This document shows positions 53,019-61,461 of a DNA stretch of 64,000 nt, one piece after another (position 1 is the first letter of the stretch; every line of letters begins with the position of its first letter). The notes beneath the pieces are model-generated. The model saw nothing but the letters and a program-made list of their open reading frames with translations, had not been told where the DNA came from and made no database searches. Origin of the DNA: Blastococcus sp. DSM 46786 (GTDB lineage: Bacteria; Actinomycetota; Actinomycetes; Mycobacteriales; Geodermatophilaceae); the NCBI RefSeq assembly GCF_900109665.1, contig NZ_FOAO01000002.1, forward strand, positions 1-64,000, read 5' to 3'. The translations under genes and the position numbers were made by a program.

Positions 53019-53519
53019 GTGCCACTGTCCGAGGACGCGCTCGCGCGCGGCGTCCCCCGGGACGCCGCCGCTCTTCCCGGAGCCGCTCCCCGCCCCGCCG
53101 AGACGTGGTTGCGCATCGTCCAGGTGCACGACCACATCACCCGGCGGGTCGACTCGGCGCTCCACCGCCACCACGACCTCTCCCTCACCGGCTTCGAGGC
53201 GCTGCGGCGCATCGCGGAGTCGCCGGGGGAACGGGCCTCGATGGGAGAGGTTGCCGAGGCCGTCGGCCTCTCCCGGCCCGGCGTCACCAGCACGATCAAC
53301 CGCCTGGTCGCCCAGGGGCTGGTCATCCGGGAACGGGTGGACGGCGACCGCCGCCTGCTGCACGCCCGGCTCACCGCCGCCGGCCGCGCGCGGGTGACGG
53401 CGGCCTGCACCACGCACGACGAGCTCGTCGCCCACCTGCTGACCCTGCTCGGTGACGACGCCACCGTCGTCACCGACGCGCTCGCCCGGGTCTCGGCCGC
53501 CACGCGCACCCGCCGCTGA
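53019..53519 (+). CDS. MarR family transcriptional regulator
   Basis: This 166-residue protein has a winged helix-turn-helix with ASMGEVAEAVGLSRPGVTSTINRLVAQGLVIRERVDGDRR, the MarR recognition helix and wing. These usually repress a nearby gene and are released by an aromatic or carboxylic acid. Just downstream is a catabolic/transport operon, its likely target. Starts with GTG at 53019 after CAGGGGA. Confidence 0.9.
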   Translation: MPLSEDALARGVPRDAAALPGAAPRPAETWLRIVQVHDHITRRVDSALHRHHDLSLTGFEALRRIAESPGERASMGEVAEAVGLSRPGVTSTINRLVAQGLVIRERVDGDRRLLHARLTAAGRARVTAACTTHDELVAHLLTLLGDDATVVTDALARVSAATRTRR

Positions 53520-53628
53520 CGCCCGCGCCGACCGCGGACGGGCAGGCGGCCGGTCCCGCGTACGGTGCCCCCATGGCTGTCCAGGGTGACCTCCGCCACG
53601 CATGGTCCGAGCGGGTGGGGGGTGCGGC

Positions 53629-55179
53629 GTGAACGGCGCGCAGGCCCTCATCCGCACGCTCGTCGACGGTGGGGTCGACGTCTGCTTCGGCAACCCGGGC
53701 ACCTCGGAGATGCACTTCGTCGCCGCGCTCGACACCGTCCCCGAGATGCGCGGCGTCCTGTGCCTGTTCGAGGGCGTGGCGACGGGCGCCGCGGACGGCT
53801 ACGGCCGGATGACCGGCCGGCCGGCCGGCGTCCTCCTCCACCTCGGGCCGGGGCTGGCCAACGGCCTGGCCAACCTGCACAACGCCCGCCGCGCGGCGAC
53901 GCCGATGGTCCCGGTCGTCGGTGACCACGCCGGCTACCACAAGCAGTACGACTCCCCGCTGGACTCCGACATCGACGCGCTCGCCGGCACGGTGTCCCGG
54001 TGGGTGCGCCGATCCGAGACCTCCGCGGACGTGGCACGCGACGCGGCGGAGGCGATCGCCGCGGCCCGCACGGCCCCCGGCGGGATCGCCACGCTGATCC
54101 TGCCCGCCGACGTCTCCTGGTCCGAGGGGGCCGCGCCCGCGGCGCCGCAGCCGGCGGGCGGACCGCGGCCGGTGCCGGAGGACGCCGTCGCCGGCGTCGC
54201 CGCGCTCCTGACCTCCGGTGAGCCCTGCGCGATCCTGGTCGGCGGGGCGGCGACGCGGGAGGCGGGGCTGCGGGCCGCCGGCCGGGTCGCGCGGGCCGCC
54301 GGGGCCCGGCTGTTCTGCGAGACCTTCCCGGCGCGGCTGGAGCGCGGGGCCGGCCTGCCGCCCGTCGAGCGCCTGCCCCGCGTCGGGCAGCAGGTGGCAG
54401 CGCGCCTGGCCGGCGTCCGTCACCTCGTCTGCGTCGGAGCGCGCCCGCCGGTGGAGTTCTTCGCCTACCCCGACCGCCCCAGCAGCTTGGTCCCCGAGGG
54501 GTGCGCGGTGCACGTGCTCGCCGAGGGAGCGGACGACGTCGTCGGCGCGCTCGACCGGCTGGCAGATCTCGTGGCCCCGGGCGTGGAGCCCGACCTGCAG
54601 CCCCTGCAGCGGCCCGACCTGCCCACCGGGCCGCTCACCCCGGACGCCGTGGGCGCGGCGCTGGGTGCCCTCCTGCCCGAGGGGGCGGTCGTGGTCGACG
54701 AGGGGGTCACCTCCACCCGGCAGATGCCCGTCCCGACCGCCGGTGCACCGCGGCACGACTGGCTGACCCTCACAGGGGGCGCGATCGGCCAGGGCCTCCC
54801 GGTCGCCACCGGGGCCGCGGTCGCCGCCCCGGAGCGGCGGGTCGTCTGCCTCGAGGGCGACGGCAGCGCCATGTACACCATCTCGGCGCTGTGGACCCAG
54901 GCGCGCGAGCAGCTCGACGTGACCACGGTCGTGTTCAGCAACCGGTCCTACCGCATCCTCGAGGGCGAGCTCCGCAACGTCGGGGCGGAGGCCTCCGGGC
55001 CGCGCTCCAGGGACCTCCTGGAGCTCAGCCGGCCGGATCTGGACTTCGTCTCGCTGGCCGCCGGGATGGGCGTCCCGGGCAGCCGGGCGACGACGGCGGA
55101 GGAGTTCGTCGAGCAGTTCCGCCGGGCGGTCACCGAGCCCGGACCGCACGTGATCGACGCCGTGCTGACCGTGCCCTGA
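53629..55179 (+). CDS. Thiamine-diphosphate enzyme, acetolactate-synthase-like
   Basis: This 516-residue protein has the catalytic Glu region CLFEGVATGAADGYGRM at the N-terminus, a central domain with ILVGGAATREAGLRAAG, and the ThDP motif GDGSAMYTISALW...FSN at the C-terminus. It is shorter than true IlvB and lacks a small subunit next to it, so it is more likely a decarboxylase or carboligase for a keto acid taken up by the transporter downstream. GTG at 53629. The two binding-protein genes follow after 134 bases. Confidence 0.85.
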   Translation: MNGAQALIRTLVDGGVDVCFGNPGTSEMHFVAALDTVPEMRGVLCLFEGVATGAADGYGRMTGRPAGVLLHLGPGLANGLANLHNARRAATPMVPVVGDHAGYHKQYDSPLDSDIDALAGTVSRWVRRSETSADVARDAAEAIAAARTAPGGIATLILPADVSWSEGAAPAAPQPAGGPRPVPEDAVAGVAALLTSGEPCAILVGGAATREAGLRAAGRVARAAGARLFCETFPARLERGAGLPPVERLPRVGQQVAARLAGVRHLVCVGARPPVEFFAYPDRPSSLVPEGCAVHVLAEGADDVVGALDRLADLVAPGVEPDLQPLQRPDLPTGPLTPDAVGAALGALLPEGAVVVDEGVTSTRQMPVPTAGAPRHDWLTLTGGAIGQGLPVATGAAVAAPERRVVCLEGDGSAMYTISALWTQAREQLDVTTVVFSNRSYRILEGELRNVGAEASGPRSRDLLELSRPDLDFVSLAAGMGVPGSRATTAEEFVEQFRRAVTEPGPHVIDAVLTVP

Positions 55180-55239
55180 CCGAGTCCGGATCGTTGCCTT
55201 TTCGAGGCGCTGGGGATCGGCCCCTGTGCTTGTATCCAA

Positions 55240-55253
55240 GTGGTCCACACCAC
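55240..55253. promoter_or_regulatory. Small inverted repeat upstream of tctC, possible operator
   Basis: GTGGT (55240-55244) and ACCAC (55249-55253) flank CCAC, 60 bases before the first TctC start. It could bind a regulator of the transport operon, but the arms are short. Confidence 0.3.
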
Positions 55254-55313
55254 CGAGCGGGCGCGACCCGGGTGTGGCGAACCGGTCAGTGGTGACCGTT
55301 GGGGGGAAGAAGC

Positions 55314-56309
55314 ATGCGCATCTCGGCAGGCCTCGCAGGCGTGGCACTGATCGGTCTGGTCGCCGCCTGCGGCGGTGAGGACGGCGGCGGCGGCACCGCT
55401 GCCGAGGGCGGCGGGGGCGGCGACGCGTCGTCGTACCCGACCGAGTCGATCCGCATGATCGTGCCCTACGGCGCCGGCGGGCCGACCGACCTGACCACCC
55501 GCACCGTCGGCGCCTGCATCGAGGAGGAGCTCGGGCAGACCGTCGTCGTCGAGAACCTCCCGGGTGGCTCCGGCGCCCTGGCGACGACCGAGCTCGTCGC
55601 CGCCGAGCCCGACGGGTACACCCTCTCCCTGGTCACCGCGGGCACCATGGTGCTGACCCCGCTGGCCAACGAGGTGGGCTACACCAAGGACGACATCACG
55701 CCCGTCGGCGTCATGACCGAGGTGCCGTCGGTGCTGGCGGTGGGGGAGAACTCGCCGTACGCCACCGCGGAGGACTTCTTCGCCGCGGTCGAGGCGCAGC
55801 CGGGGACCGTCACCGTGGGTACACCCGGCGCCTCCACGCCCCAGGCCATCGAGCTGCAGCGGCTGGCCGAGGAGCACGGCGTCCAGGTCACCGCGGTGCC
55901 GTTCAACGGCAACGCCGAGATGACCACCGCCCTCCTCGGCGGGAACGTCGACGCCGTGCTCATCAACGCCTCGAGCGACGTCGTCCAGAACATCGAGTCG
56001 GGCGCCTTCGTCCCGCTCGTGGCCTCGCCCGAGGAGCGGCTGTCCTGGCTGCCCGACACCCCGACGTTCACCGAACTGGGCTACGACGGCCTGACCCTCT
56101 CCGGTTCGACGTTCGGCCTCGCCGGCCCGGCCGGGCTGCCCGACGACGTCGTCTCGACGCTGGAGGACACCCTGCAGACCTGCCTGGACAAGCCCGAGGT
56201 GCAGCAGACGCTGGGCGAGGAGTACGTCCTCGAGGAGTTCGCCGGCGCCGAGGAGCTCGGCGGGGTCCTCGACCGCACGCAGGAGGTCTACGAACCGATC
56301 CTCGGCTGA
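55314..56309 (+). CDS. tctC: Tripartite tricarboxylate transporter binding protein TctC (1)
   Basis: This 331-residue lipoprotein (signal with LVAACGGED, Cys at about 20, then a Gly-rich linker) has the Bug/TctC pattern IRMIVPYGAGGPTDLTTRTV and the later NVDAVLINASSDV. It binds a carboxylate outside the membrane and hands it to TctA/TctB. ATG at 55314 after GGGGGGAAG. A second copy follows. Confidence 0.92.
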   Translation: MRISAGLAGVALIGLVAACGGEDGGGGTAAEGGGGGDASSYPTESIRMIVPYGAGGPTDLTTRTVGACIEEELGQTVVVENLPGGSGALATTELVAAEPDGYTLSLVTAGTMVLTPLANEVGYTKDDITPVGVMTEVPSVLAVGENSPYATAEDFFAAVEAQPGTVTVGTPGASTPQAIELQRLAEEHGVQVTAVPFNGNAEMTTALLGGNVDAVLINASSDVVQNIESGAFVPLVASPEERLSWLPDTPTFTELGYDGLTLSGSTFGLAGPAGLPDDVVSTLEDTLQTCLDKPEVQQTLGEEYVLEEFAGAEELGGVLDRTQEVYEPILG

Positions 56310-56351
56310 CCCCATCCCCGTACGACCCGCCCCCGACCACCGGAGGAACCC

Positions 56352-57344
56352 ATGCGCCGTACCCGCTCGACCTGGCCCGCGCTGATCGCCGCGTCCGTGC
56401 TCTCCCTCGCCGCCTGCGGCGGGACCGAGGACGCCGGCACCGAGGACTCGGCGGAGGCCGCGCCGGACTACCCGACCGAAACCATCAACCTGATCGTCCC
56501 CTACGCCGCCGGTGGCCCGACCGACCTGGCCGGGCGCACCATCGGCAGCTGCATCGAGGAGGAGCTGGGCCAGACCGTCGTCGTGGAGAACCGCGAGGGC
56601 GCCTCCGGCTCGGTCGGCATGCAGGCGATGATCGCCGGCGGGAACGACGGGTACACCCTGTCGCTGATCGCGGTGCCGGCCTCGGCCACCAACCCGCTGC
56701 AGGACGACGTCGGCTACACCAACGAGGACTACGTCCCCATCGCCGCGGTCACCGAGATCCCCTCGGCCCTCATCGTCGGGGAGGGCTCGCAGTTCACCAC
56801 CGCCGAGGAGTTCTTCACCTACGCCGAGGAGAACCCGGGCGAGCTCAACGTCGGGGTCCCCGGCACCACGACGTCGCAGGCCATGGAGCTGCGGCGGCTG
56901 GCCGAGGAGTACGGCATCGAGGTCACGGCCGTGCCGTTCACCGGGAACGCCGAGATGACGACGGCGATCCTCGGCGGCAACGTCGACGCCATCTTCATCA
57001 ACAGCTCGCAGGACGTGCTGGAGAACATCGACGCCGGCAGCTTCCTGCCGCTGGCGGTCAGCCCGGCCGAGCCCGTGGACTACATCGACGCGCCGACCCT
57101 GGCCGAGTCCGGCTTCCCGGAGCTCACCAACAGCGTGTCGGTCTTCGGCCTCGCGGCCCCGGCGGGCGTCCCCGACAACGTGGTCTCGACGCTCGAGGAG
57201 ACGGTCGACACCTGCCTGCAGAAGGACGAGGTGCGCGAGCAGCTCGGGGAGCAGTACGTTCCCGACGAGTTCGTGGACAGCGCCGCCTTCTCCGACCGGA
57301 TCGACAGCATCATCGAGGCCTACGGGCCGATCCTGCAGGAGTGA
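56352..57344 (+). CDS. tctC: Tripartite tricarboxylate transporter binding protein TctC (2)
   Basis: This 330-residue paralogue of the preceding protein (shared IVPYAAGGPTDLAGRTI, EEELGQTVVVEN, AVPF.GNAEMTTA.LGGNVDA) also has a lipobox, LAACGG. The two copies probably bind related acids. It is 42 bases downstream, with the SD GGAGG before the ATG. Confidence 0.92.
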   Translation: MRRTRSTWPALIAASVLSLAACGGTEDAGTEDSAEAAPDYPTETINLIVPYAAGGPTDLAGRTIGSCIEEELGQTVVVENREGASGSVGMQAMIAGGNDGYTLSLIAVPASATNPLQDDVGYTNEDYVPIAAVTEIPSALIVGEGSQFTTAEEFFTYAEENPGELNVGVPGTTTSQAMELRRLAEEYGIEVTAVPFTGNAEMTTAILGGNVDAIFINSSQDVLENIDAGSFLPLAVSPAEPVDYIDAPTLAESGFPELTNSVSVFGLAAPAGVPDNVVSTLEETVDTCLQKDEVREQLGEQYVPDEFVDSAAFSDRIDSIIEAYGPILQE

Positions 57345-57350
57345 CCACCC

Positions 57351-57393
57351 GCAGCCGCGGGGGACCGGCGCCGTCCCGGTCCTCCGCGGCTGC
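57351..57393 (+). terminator. 18-bp hairpin between tctC2 and tctB, possible attenuator
   Basis: Arms 57351-57368 and 57376-57393 pair fully, with one G-U, around a 7-base loop. It lies within the operon between the binding protein and the membrane genes. It could stop part of transcription or protect the upstream RNA end, giving more binding protein than membrane protein. Confidence 0.6.
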
Positions 57394-57426
57394 CCGGTCG
57401 CGTCCGCACCTTCCCCCGGAGAGTTG

Positions 57427-57879
57427 ATGACGAAGCAGTTGCACCGGCTCGCGCCGCTGATCCTGGTGCTCCTGGGTGTGGCGGGGATGCTGGGCGCCCG
57501 CAGCCTGGGCCTCGGTGAGCTGAACGCCCCCGGCCCCGGCCTGTGGCCGTTCATCGTCGCGATGCTGCTCACGGGGACAGGGATCGTGCTGCTCTTCATC
57601 GACGACCCCGAGGACTACGAGCCGTGGACCCGCGGCACCCTCGGGATCGCCCTGGGGCTGGCCAGCCTCGCGGTGTTCATCGTCCTCTTCGAGACGATCG
57701 GCTTCCTGGTCTCGGCCATCCTGATGCTGCTCTTCTGGCTGCGGATCTTCGCCCGCGAGCCGTGGCGCTGGGCCGTCCCGCTAGCGGTGCTCGGTGCGCT
57801 GGCGTTCCACCTCGTCTTCGTCGAGGCGCTGGCCGTACCGTTCCCTGACGGCATCGTCTTCGCACCGGTCGGGAGCTGA
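57427..57879 (+). CDS. tctB: TctB, small membrane subunit of tripartite tricarboxylate transporter
   Basis: 150 residues with four hydrophobic helices; the GLGELNAPGPGLWPFIVAMLL segment after helix 1 is typical of TctB. The ATG at 57427 follows GGAGAG. The TctA start is 4 bases after the stop. Confidence 0.9.
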   Translation: MTKQLHRLAPLILVLLGVAGMLGARSLGLGELNAPGPGLWPFIVAMLLTGTGIVLLFIDDPEDYEPWTRGTLGIALGLASLAVFIVLFETIGFLVSAILMLLFWLRIFAREPWRWAVPLAVLGALAFHLVFVEALAVPFPDGIVFAPVGS

Positions 57880-57882
57880 GGC

Positions 57883-59571
57883 ATGGGCATCCTCGAAGGC
57901 ATCGGCCAGGGCTTCTCGGTCGCGCTGGACCCGACGAACCTGCTCTACGTCTTCATCGGCGTGCTCATCGGCACGGTCATCGGTGTGCTGCCGGGCCTCG
58001 GGCCGACGGCGACCATCGCGCTGCTGCTGCCGATCACCTACGAGATCGAGCCCGTCACCGCCGTCATCCTGCTGGCGGGCATCTACTACGGGTCGATGTA
58101 CGGCGGCACGATCACCTCCGTCCTGCTGCAGCTCCCGGGCGAGGCAGCCTCGGTCGTCACCACCTTCGACGGCTACCAGATGGCCAAGCAGGGCAGGGCC
58201 GGCCCCGCGCTGGGCATCGCCGCGATCGGCTCCTGGGTGGGCGGCACGGTCTCCGTGATCGGGCTGGTCCTCCTCGCGCCGCCGCTGGCCGACCTGGCGG
58301 TCGAGTTCGGTTCCCAGGAGTACGTGGCCCTCACCGCGCTGGGCATCCTGTTGGTCACCTACCTGGGCACCCGGCACCCGGTGAAGAGCCTGTCCATGGC
58401 AGCGCTCGGCCTGCTGCTGGCCACGGTCGGGCAGGACCTGATCACCGGGACCAACCGCTTCACCTTCGGGTCGATCTCGCTGTTCGACGGCTTCGACTTC
58501 GTCGCCGTGGCGATGGGGCTCTTCGGCGTCGGCGAGATCCTCTACAACGTCGAGAAGACCGAGAAGGCGCAGGCGCTCAAGAGCAAGATTTCCAACATCT
58601 GGCCCAGCCGCAAGGACCTCAGGGACTCCTCGGGTGCGATCGCCCGCGGGTCGGTGATGGGCTTCTTCATCGGGGTGCTGCCCGGCGGTGGTGGCGTCAT
58701 CTCCTCGCTGGCCTCCTACGCGACCGAGAAGCGGCGGGCCAAGGACCCGACCCGGTTCGGCAAGGGCGCCATCGAGGGCGTCGCCGGGCCGGAGACGGCG
58801 AACAACGCCTCGTCCACCTCGGCGTTCATCCCGCTGCTCACCCTCGGGATCCCGCCCAACGTGGTCCTGGCCCTGATCTTCGGTGCGCTGCTGATCCAGG
58901 GCATCACGCCGGGCCCGCAGCTGATCGACCAGCAGCCCGAGATCTTCTGGGGCGTCATCGCCTCGATGGCCATCGGCAACCTGATGCTGCTGATCCTGAA
59001 CATCCCGCTCGTCGGTTTCTTCGTCCAGCTGCTGCGGGTGCGCGCGGGCATCCTGGCGGCGTTCGCCCTGCTGGTCACGATGGCCGGCGTCTTCTCGGTG
59101 AACAACGACATCTTCGACATGTGGGTCGTGCTGGTCTTCGGCGTCATCGGCTGGCTGATGAAGAAGACCGGTTTCGAGCCCGGCCCGCTGGTGCTGGCCT
59201 TCGTCCTGGGCGCGATCCTCGAGTCGAACTTCCGCCGGTCGATGCTGATCTCGGGCGGCGAGTTCTCCACCTTCTTCACCCGCCCCATGTCCGGGACGCT
59301 CTTCGCCCTGATGGCCCTGGTGATCATCTGGAGCACCGTCCAGGGCATCCGTCGCCGGCGGCGTCGCAGCCGCCCGTCCACGCCGGGCGAGGAGGACCTC
59401 GCGGCGACCGGCACCACCGCCGAGCCCGAGGGCACGCCGGGTGCGGAGAACACCGACGACACGGAGGGCGCTACGACCGGAGCGCCGCGGGACGGGTCAG
59501 GCTCGACCGGGGCGACGGGTTCGACCGCCTCGGGGGCGCAGGACGGGGGGCCGGGGCCTGACCGTGGCTGA
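57883..59571 (+). CDS. tctA: TctA, large membrane subunit of tripartite tricarboxylate transporter
   Basis: 562 residues with about 12 helices in two halves; GVLPGLGPTATIALLLPITY in the first and GVLPGGGGVISSLASYATEK in the second are the two TctA signatures. The C-terminal 75 residues are a Glu/Thr/Gly-rich cytosolic tail, which is not usual for the family. ATG at 57883. Confidence 0.93.
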   Translation: MGILEGIGQGFSVALDPTNLLYVFIGVLIGTVIGVLPGLGPTATIALLLPITYEIEPVTAVILLAGIYYGSMYGGTITSVLLQLPGEAASVVTTFDGYQMAKQGRAGPALGIAAIGSWVGGTVSVIGLVLLAPPLADLAVEFGSQEYVALTALGILLVTYLGTRHPVKSLSMAALGLLLATVGQDLITGTNRFTFGSISLFDGFDFVAVAMGLFGVGEILYNVEKTEKAQALKSKISNIWPSRKDLRDSSGAIARGSVMGFFIGVLPGGGGVISSLASYATEKRRAKDPTRFGKGAIEGVAGPETANNASSTSAFIPLLTLGIPPNVVLALIFGALLIQGITPGPQLIDQQPEIFWGVIASMAIGNLMLLILNIPLVGFFVQLLRVRAGILAAFALLVTMAGVFSVNNDIFDMWVVLVFGVIGWLMKKTGFEPGPLVLAFVLGAILESNFRRSMLISGGEFSTFFTRPMSGTLFALMALVIIWSTVQGIRRRRRRSRPSTPGEEDLAATGTTAEPEGTPGAENTDDTEGATTGAPRDGSGSTGATGSTASGAQDGGPGPDRG

Positions 59572-59640
59572 CCGATCCCGGCGGCGGGTACCGCCGCCAG
59601 CAGCCGGTCGCTCCGCACCGGCCAGACCATCGGGGGCGCA

Positions 59641-60306
59641 GTGATCGACAAGCGGGTGGCGTCGCTCGCCGAGGCGGTCGCGGGCGTGCCGGACGGCGCG
59701 ACCGTCCTCGTGGGCGGGTTCGGTGCCGCCGGCGTGCCGGTCGAGCTGGTGCACGCGCTCCTGGAGCAGGGCGCCCGCGACCTGACGATCGTCACCAACA
59801 ACGCCGGGAGCGGGGAGACCGACGTCGCCGCGCTCATCCGCGAGCGGCGGGTGCGCAAGATCATCTGCTCGTACCCGCGGTCGGCCGGCTCCATCTGGTT
59901 CGAGGAGTTCTACCGGGCGGGGGACATCGAGCTCGAGCTCGTGCCGCAGGGCACCCTCAGCGAGCGGATGCGCGCCGCGGGAGCGGGCCTGGGCGGCTTC
60001 TTCACCCCCGCCGGCGCCGACTCGCTGCTGGCCCGCGGCAAGGAGGTGCGCATGATCGCCGGACGGCGGCACGTCTTCGAGGAGCCGCTGCGCGGTGACG
60101 TCGCGCTGGTCCAGGCGCTGCGCGCGGACCGCTGGGGGAACCTGGTCTACAACAAGGCGGCCCGGAACTTCGGCCCCACCATGGCCACCGCCGCCGGGCT
60201 CACCGTGGTGCAGGTGCGGGAGTTCGTCGAGCTGGGCGAGCTGGACCCCGAGGCCGTCGTGACCCCGGGCATCTTCGTCGACCGGGTCGTCGAGGTGGCG
60301 GCATGA
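59641..60306 (+). CDS. 3-oxoacid CoA-transferase subunit A
   Basis: 221 residues with GGFGAAGVPVELVHALLEQGARDLTIVTNNAG, the start of class I CoA-transferase alpha subunits (ScoA, PcaI, AtoD), plus FFTPAGADSLLARGKEVR. It activates an acid by moving CoA from a donor such as succinyl-CoA. GTG start; overlaps subunit B by 4 bases. Confidence 0.9.
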   Translation: MIDKRVASLAEAVAGVPDGATVLVGGFGAAGVPVELVHALLEQGARDLTIVTNNAGSGETDVAALIRERRVRKIICSYPRSAGSIWFEEFYRAGDIELELVPQGTLSERMRAAGAGLGGFFTPAGADSLLARGKEVRMIAGRRHVFEEPLRGDVALVQALRADRWGNLVYNKAARNFGPTMATAAGLTVVQVREFVELGELDPEAVVTPGIFVDRVVEVAA

Positions 60307-60980
60307 CCGCGACCCCGCTCTCGCACACCGGCATGGCCGCCCGGGTGGCCCAGGACATCCCCGACGGCTCCTACGTGAACCTGGGCATCGGCATGCCCAC
60401 GCTGGTCGGCGACGTCGTCTCCGCCGGCAAGGAGATCGTCTTCCACAGCGAGAACGGCATCCTCGGCATGGGGCCCGCACCAGCTGCGGGGGAGGAGGAC
60501 TGGGAGCTGATCAACGCCGGCAAGGCACCGGTCACGCTGGTTCCCGGCGGCTCCTACTTCCACCACACCGACTCGTTCATGATGATGCGCGGCGGCCACA
60601 TCGACGTGACCGTGCTGGGCGCCTTCCAGGTCTCCGCGCAGGGCGACCTGGCGAACTGGGCGACCGACGACGCGCACCTGCCCCCGGCGGTCGGCGGCGC
60701 GATGGACCTCGCGGTCGGCGCCAAGCGGGTGCTGGTGCTGATGATGCACACCACGCCGGACGGCCGGCCCAAGCTGCTGCCGGAGTGCACCTACCCGCTG
60801 ACCGCCGCGCAGGTGGTCGACCGCATCTACACGGAGCTCGCGGTCATCGACGTCACCTCCTCGGGCTTCTTGGTGCGCGAGATGGTCGCCGGGCTCACCC
60901 GCGAGGAGCTGGAGCGGCGCACCGCTGCGCCGCTGGCCTACGCCGAGGAGGTCGCGGTCCTGGCACCCACCGGCCGCTGA
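60303..60980 (+). CDS. 3-oxoacid CoA-transferase subunit B
   Basis: 225 residues with the catalytic Glu in HSENGILGMGP (about residue 49) and GGHIDVTVLGAFQVS, typical of class I beta subunits (ScoB, PcaJ, AtoA). With the preceding subunit it probably activates the carboxylic acid brought in by TctABC. Whether the acid is 3-oxoadipate, acetoacetate or another is not clear. Confidence 0.9.
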   Translation: MTATPLSHTGMAARVAQDIPDGSYVNLGIGMPTLVGDVVSAGKEIVFHSENGILGMGPAPAAGEEDWELINAGKAPVTLVPGGSYFHHTDSFMMMRGGHIDVTVLGAFQVSAQGDLANWATDDAHLPPAVGGAMDLAVGAKRVLVLMMHTTPDGRPKLLPECTYPLTAAQVVDRIYTELAVIDVTSSGFLVREMVAGLTREELERRTAAPLAYAEEVAVLAPTGR

Positions 60981-61094
60981 CCCGCTCGGGCGCCGCGCCG
61001 GACTCCGGCCGGGCCGGGGTGCTTTCCGCCGGTCCGGTACTCGCGGCCGCGCTCGCCGCCGACCTGTTCCCCGGGCCCTACCTGTTCCCTGCGC

Positions 61095-61299
61095 AGTAGC
61101 GTTCTGCCCCGCCGGGGTGGGCAGAGCGCTACTCCTCCCGGAACACCTTCTCCGGCGCGGCCTGCGGCGGCGGTTGGCCGGCGTCGTCGACCCCGTTCCC
61201 GGCGGTGCTGCGCCGGGATGGTGCTTCGGCGCCGCGGGGCGCCGTACCTGTCCTGCGGGCAGTGGCCCTCTGCCCCGCCGGGGTGGGCAGAACGCTACT
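61095..61299. repeat. Pair of hairpins forming a 205-bp possible miniature inverted-repeat element
   Basis: AGTAGCGTTCTGCCC at 61095-61109 is the exact reverse complement of 61285-61299. Each end is also a hairpin with the shared core TCTGCCCCGCCGGGG. The interior has no convincing gene. The element lies in the 481-base gap (60981-61461) between the CoA-transferase and glycosyltransferase genes. Clear target-site duplications are not seen. Confidence 0.55.
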
Positions 61300-61461
61300 G
61301 CCCTGGGGCACCTCCCACGGTCGCGCCCGTCTCTGGCAGGTGGTCCGGTCCGGGCTCCGGCGGGCGCGGGCGCAGCGCCCGGGGTTCCCCGTCCACCTGC
61401 CGGCCGCGGACACTTCAAGCCCGTAGTGTTTCGCCGGTACGAGAACGGGCAGGACGCGATC

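Noticed and set aside
53629..55179. ThDP enzyme as the missing phosphonopyruvate decarboxylase for the PEP-mutase operon
   Set aside because: It is 26 kb away in a transport operon with its own regulator, and its length and domain order match acetolactate-synthase-type enzymes rather than the shorter decarboxylase.
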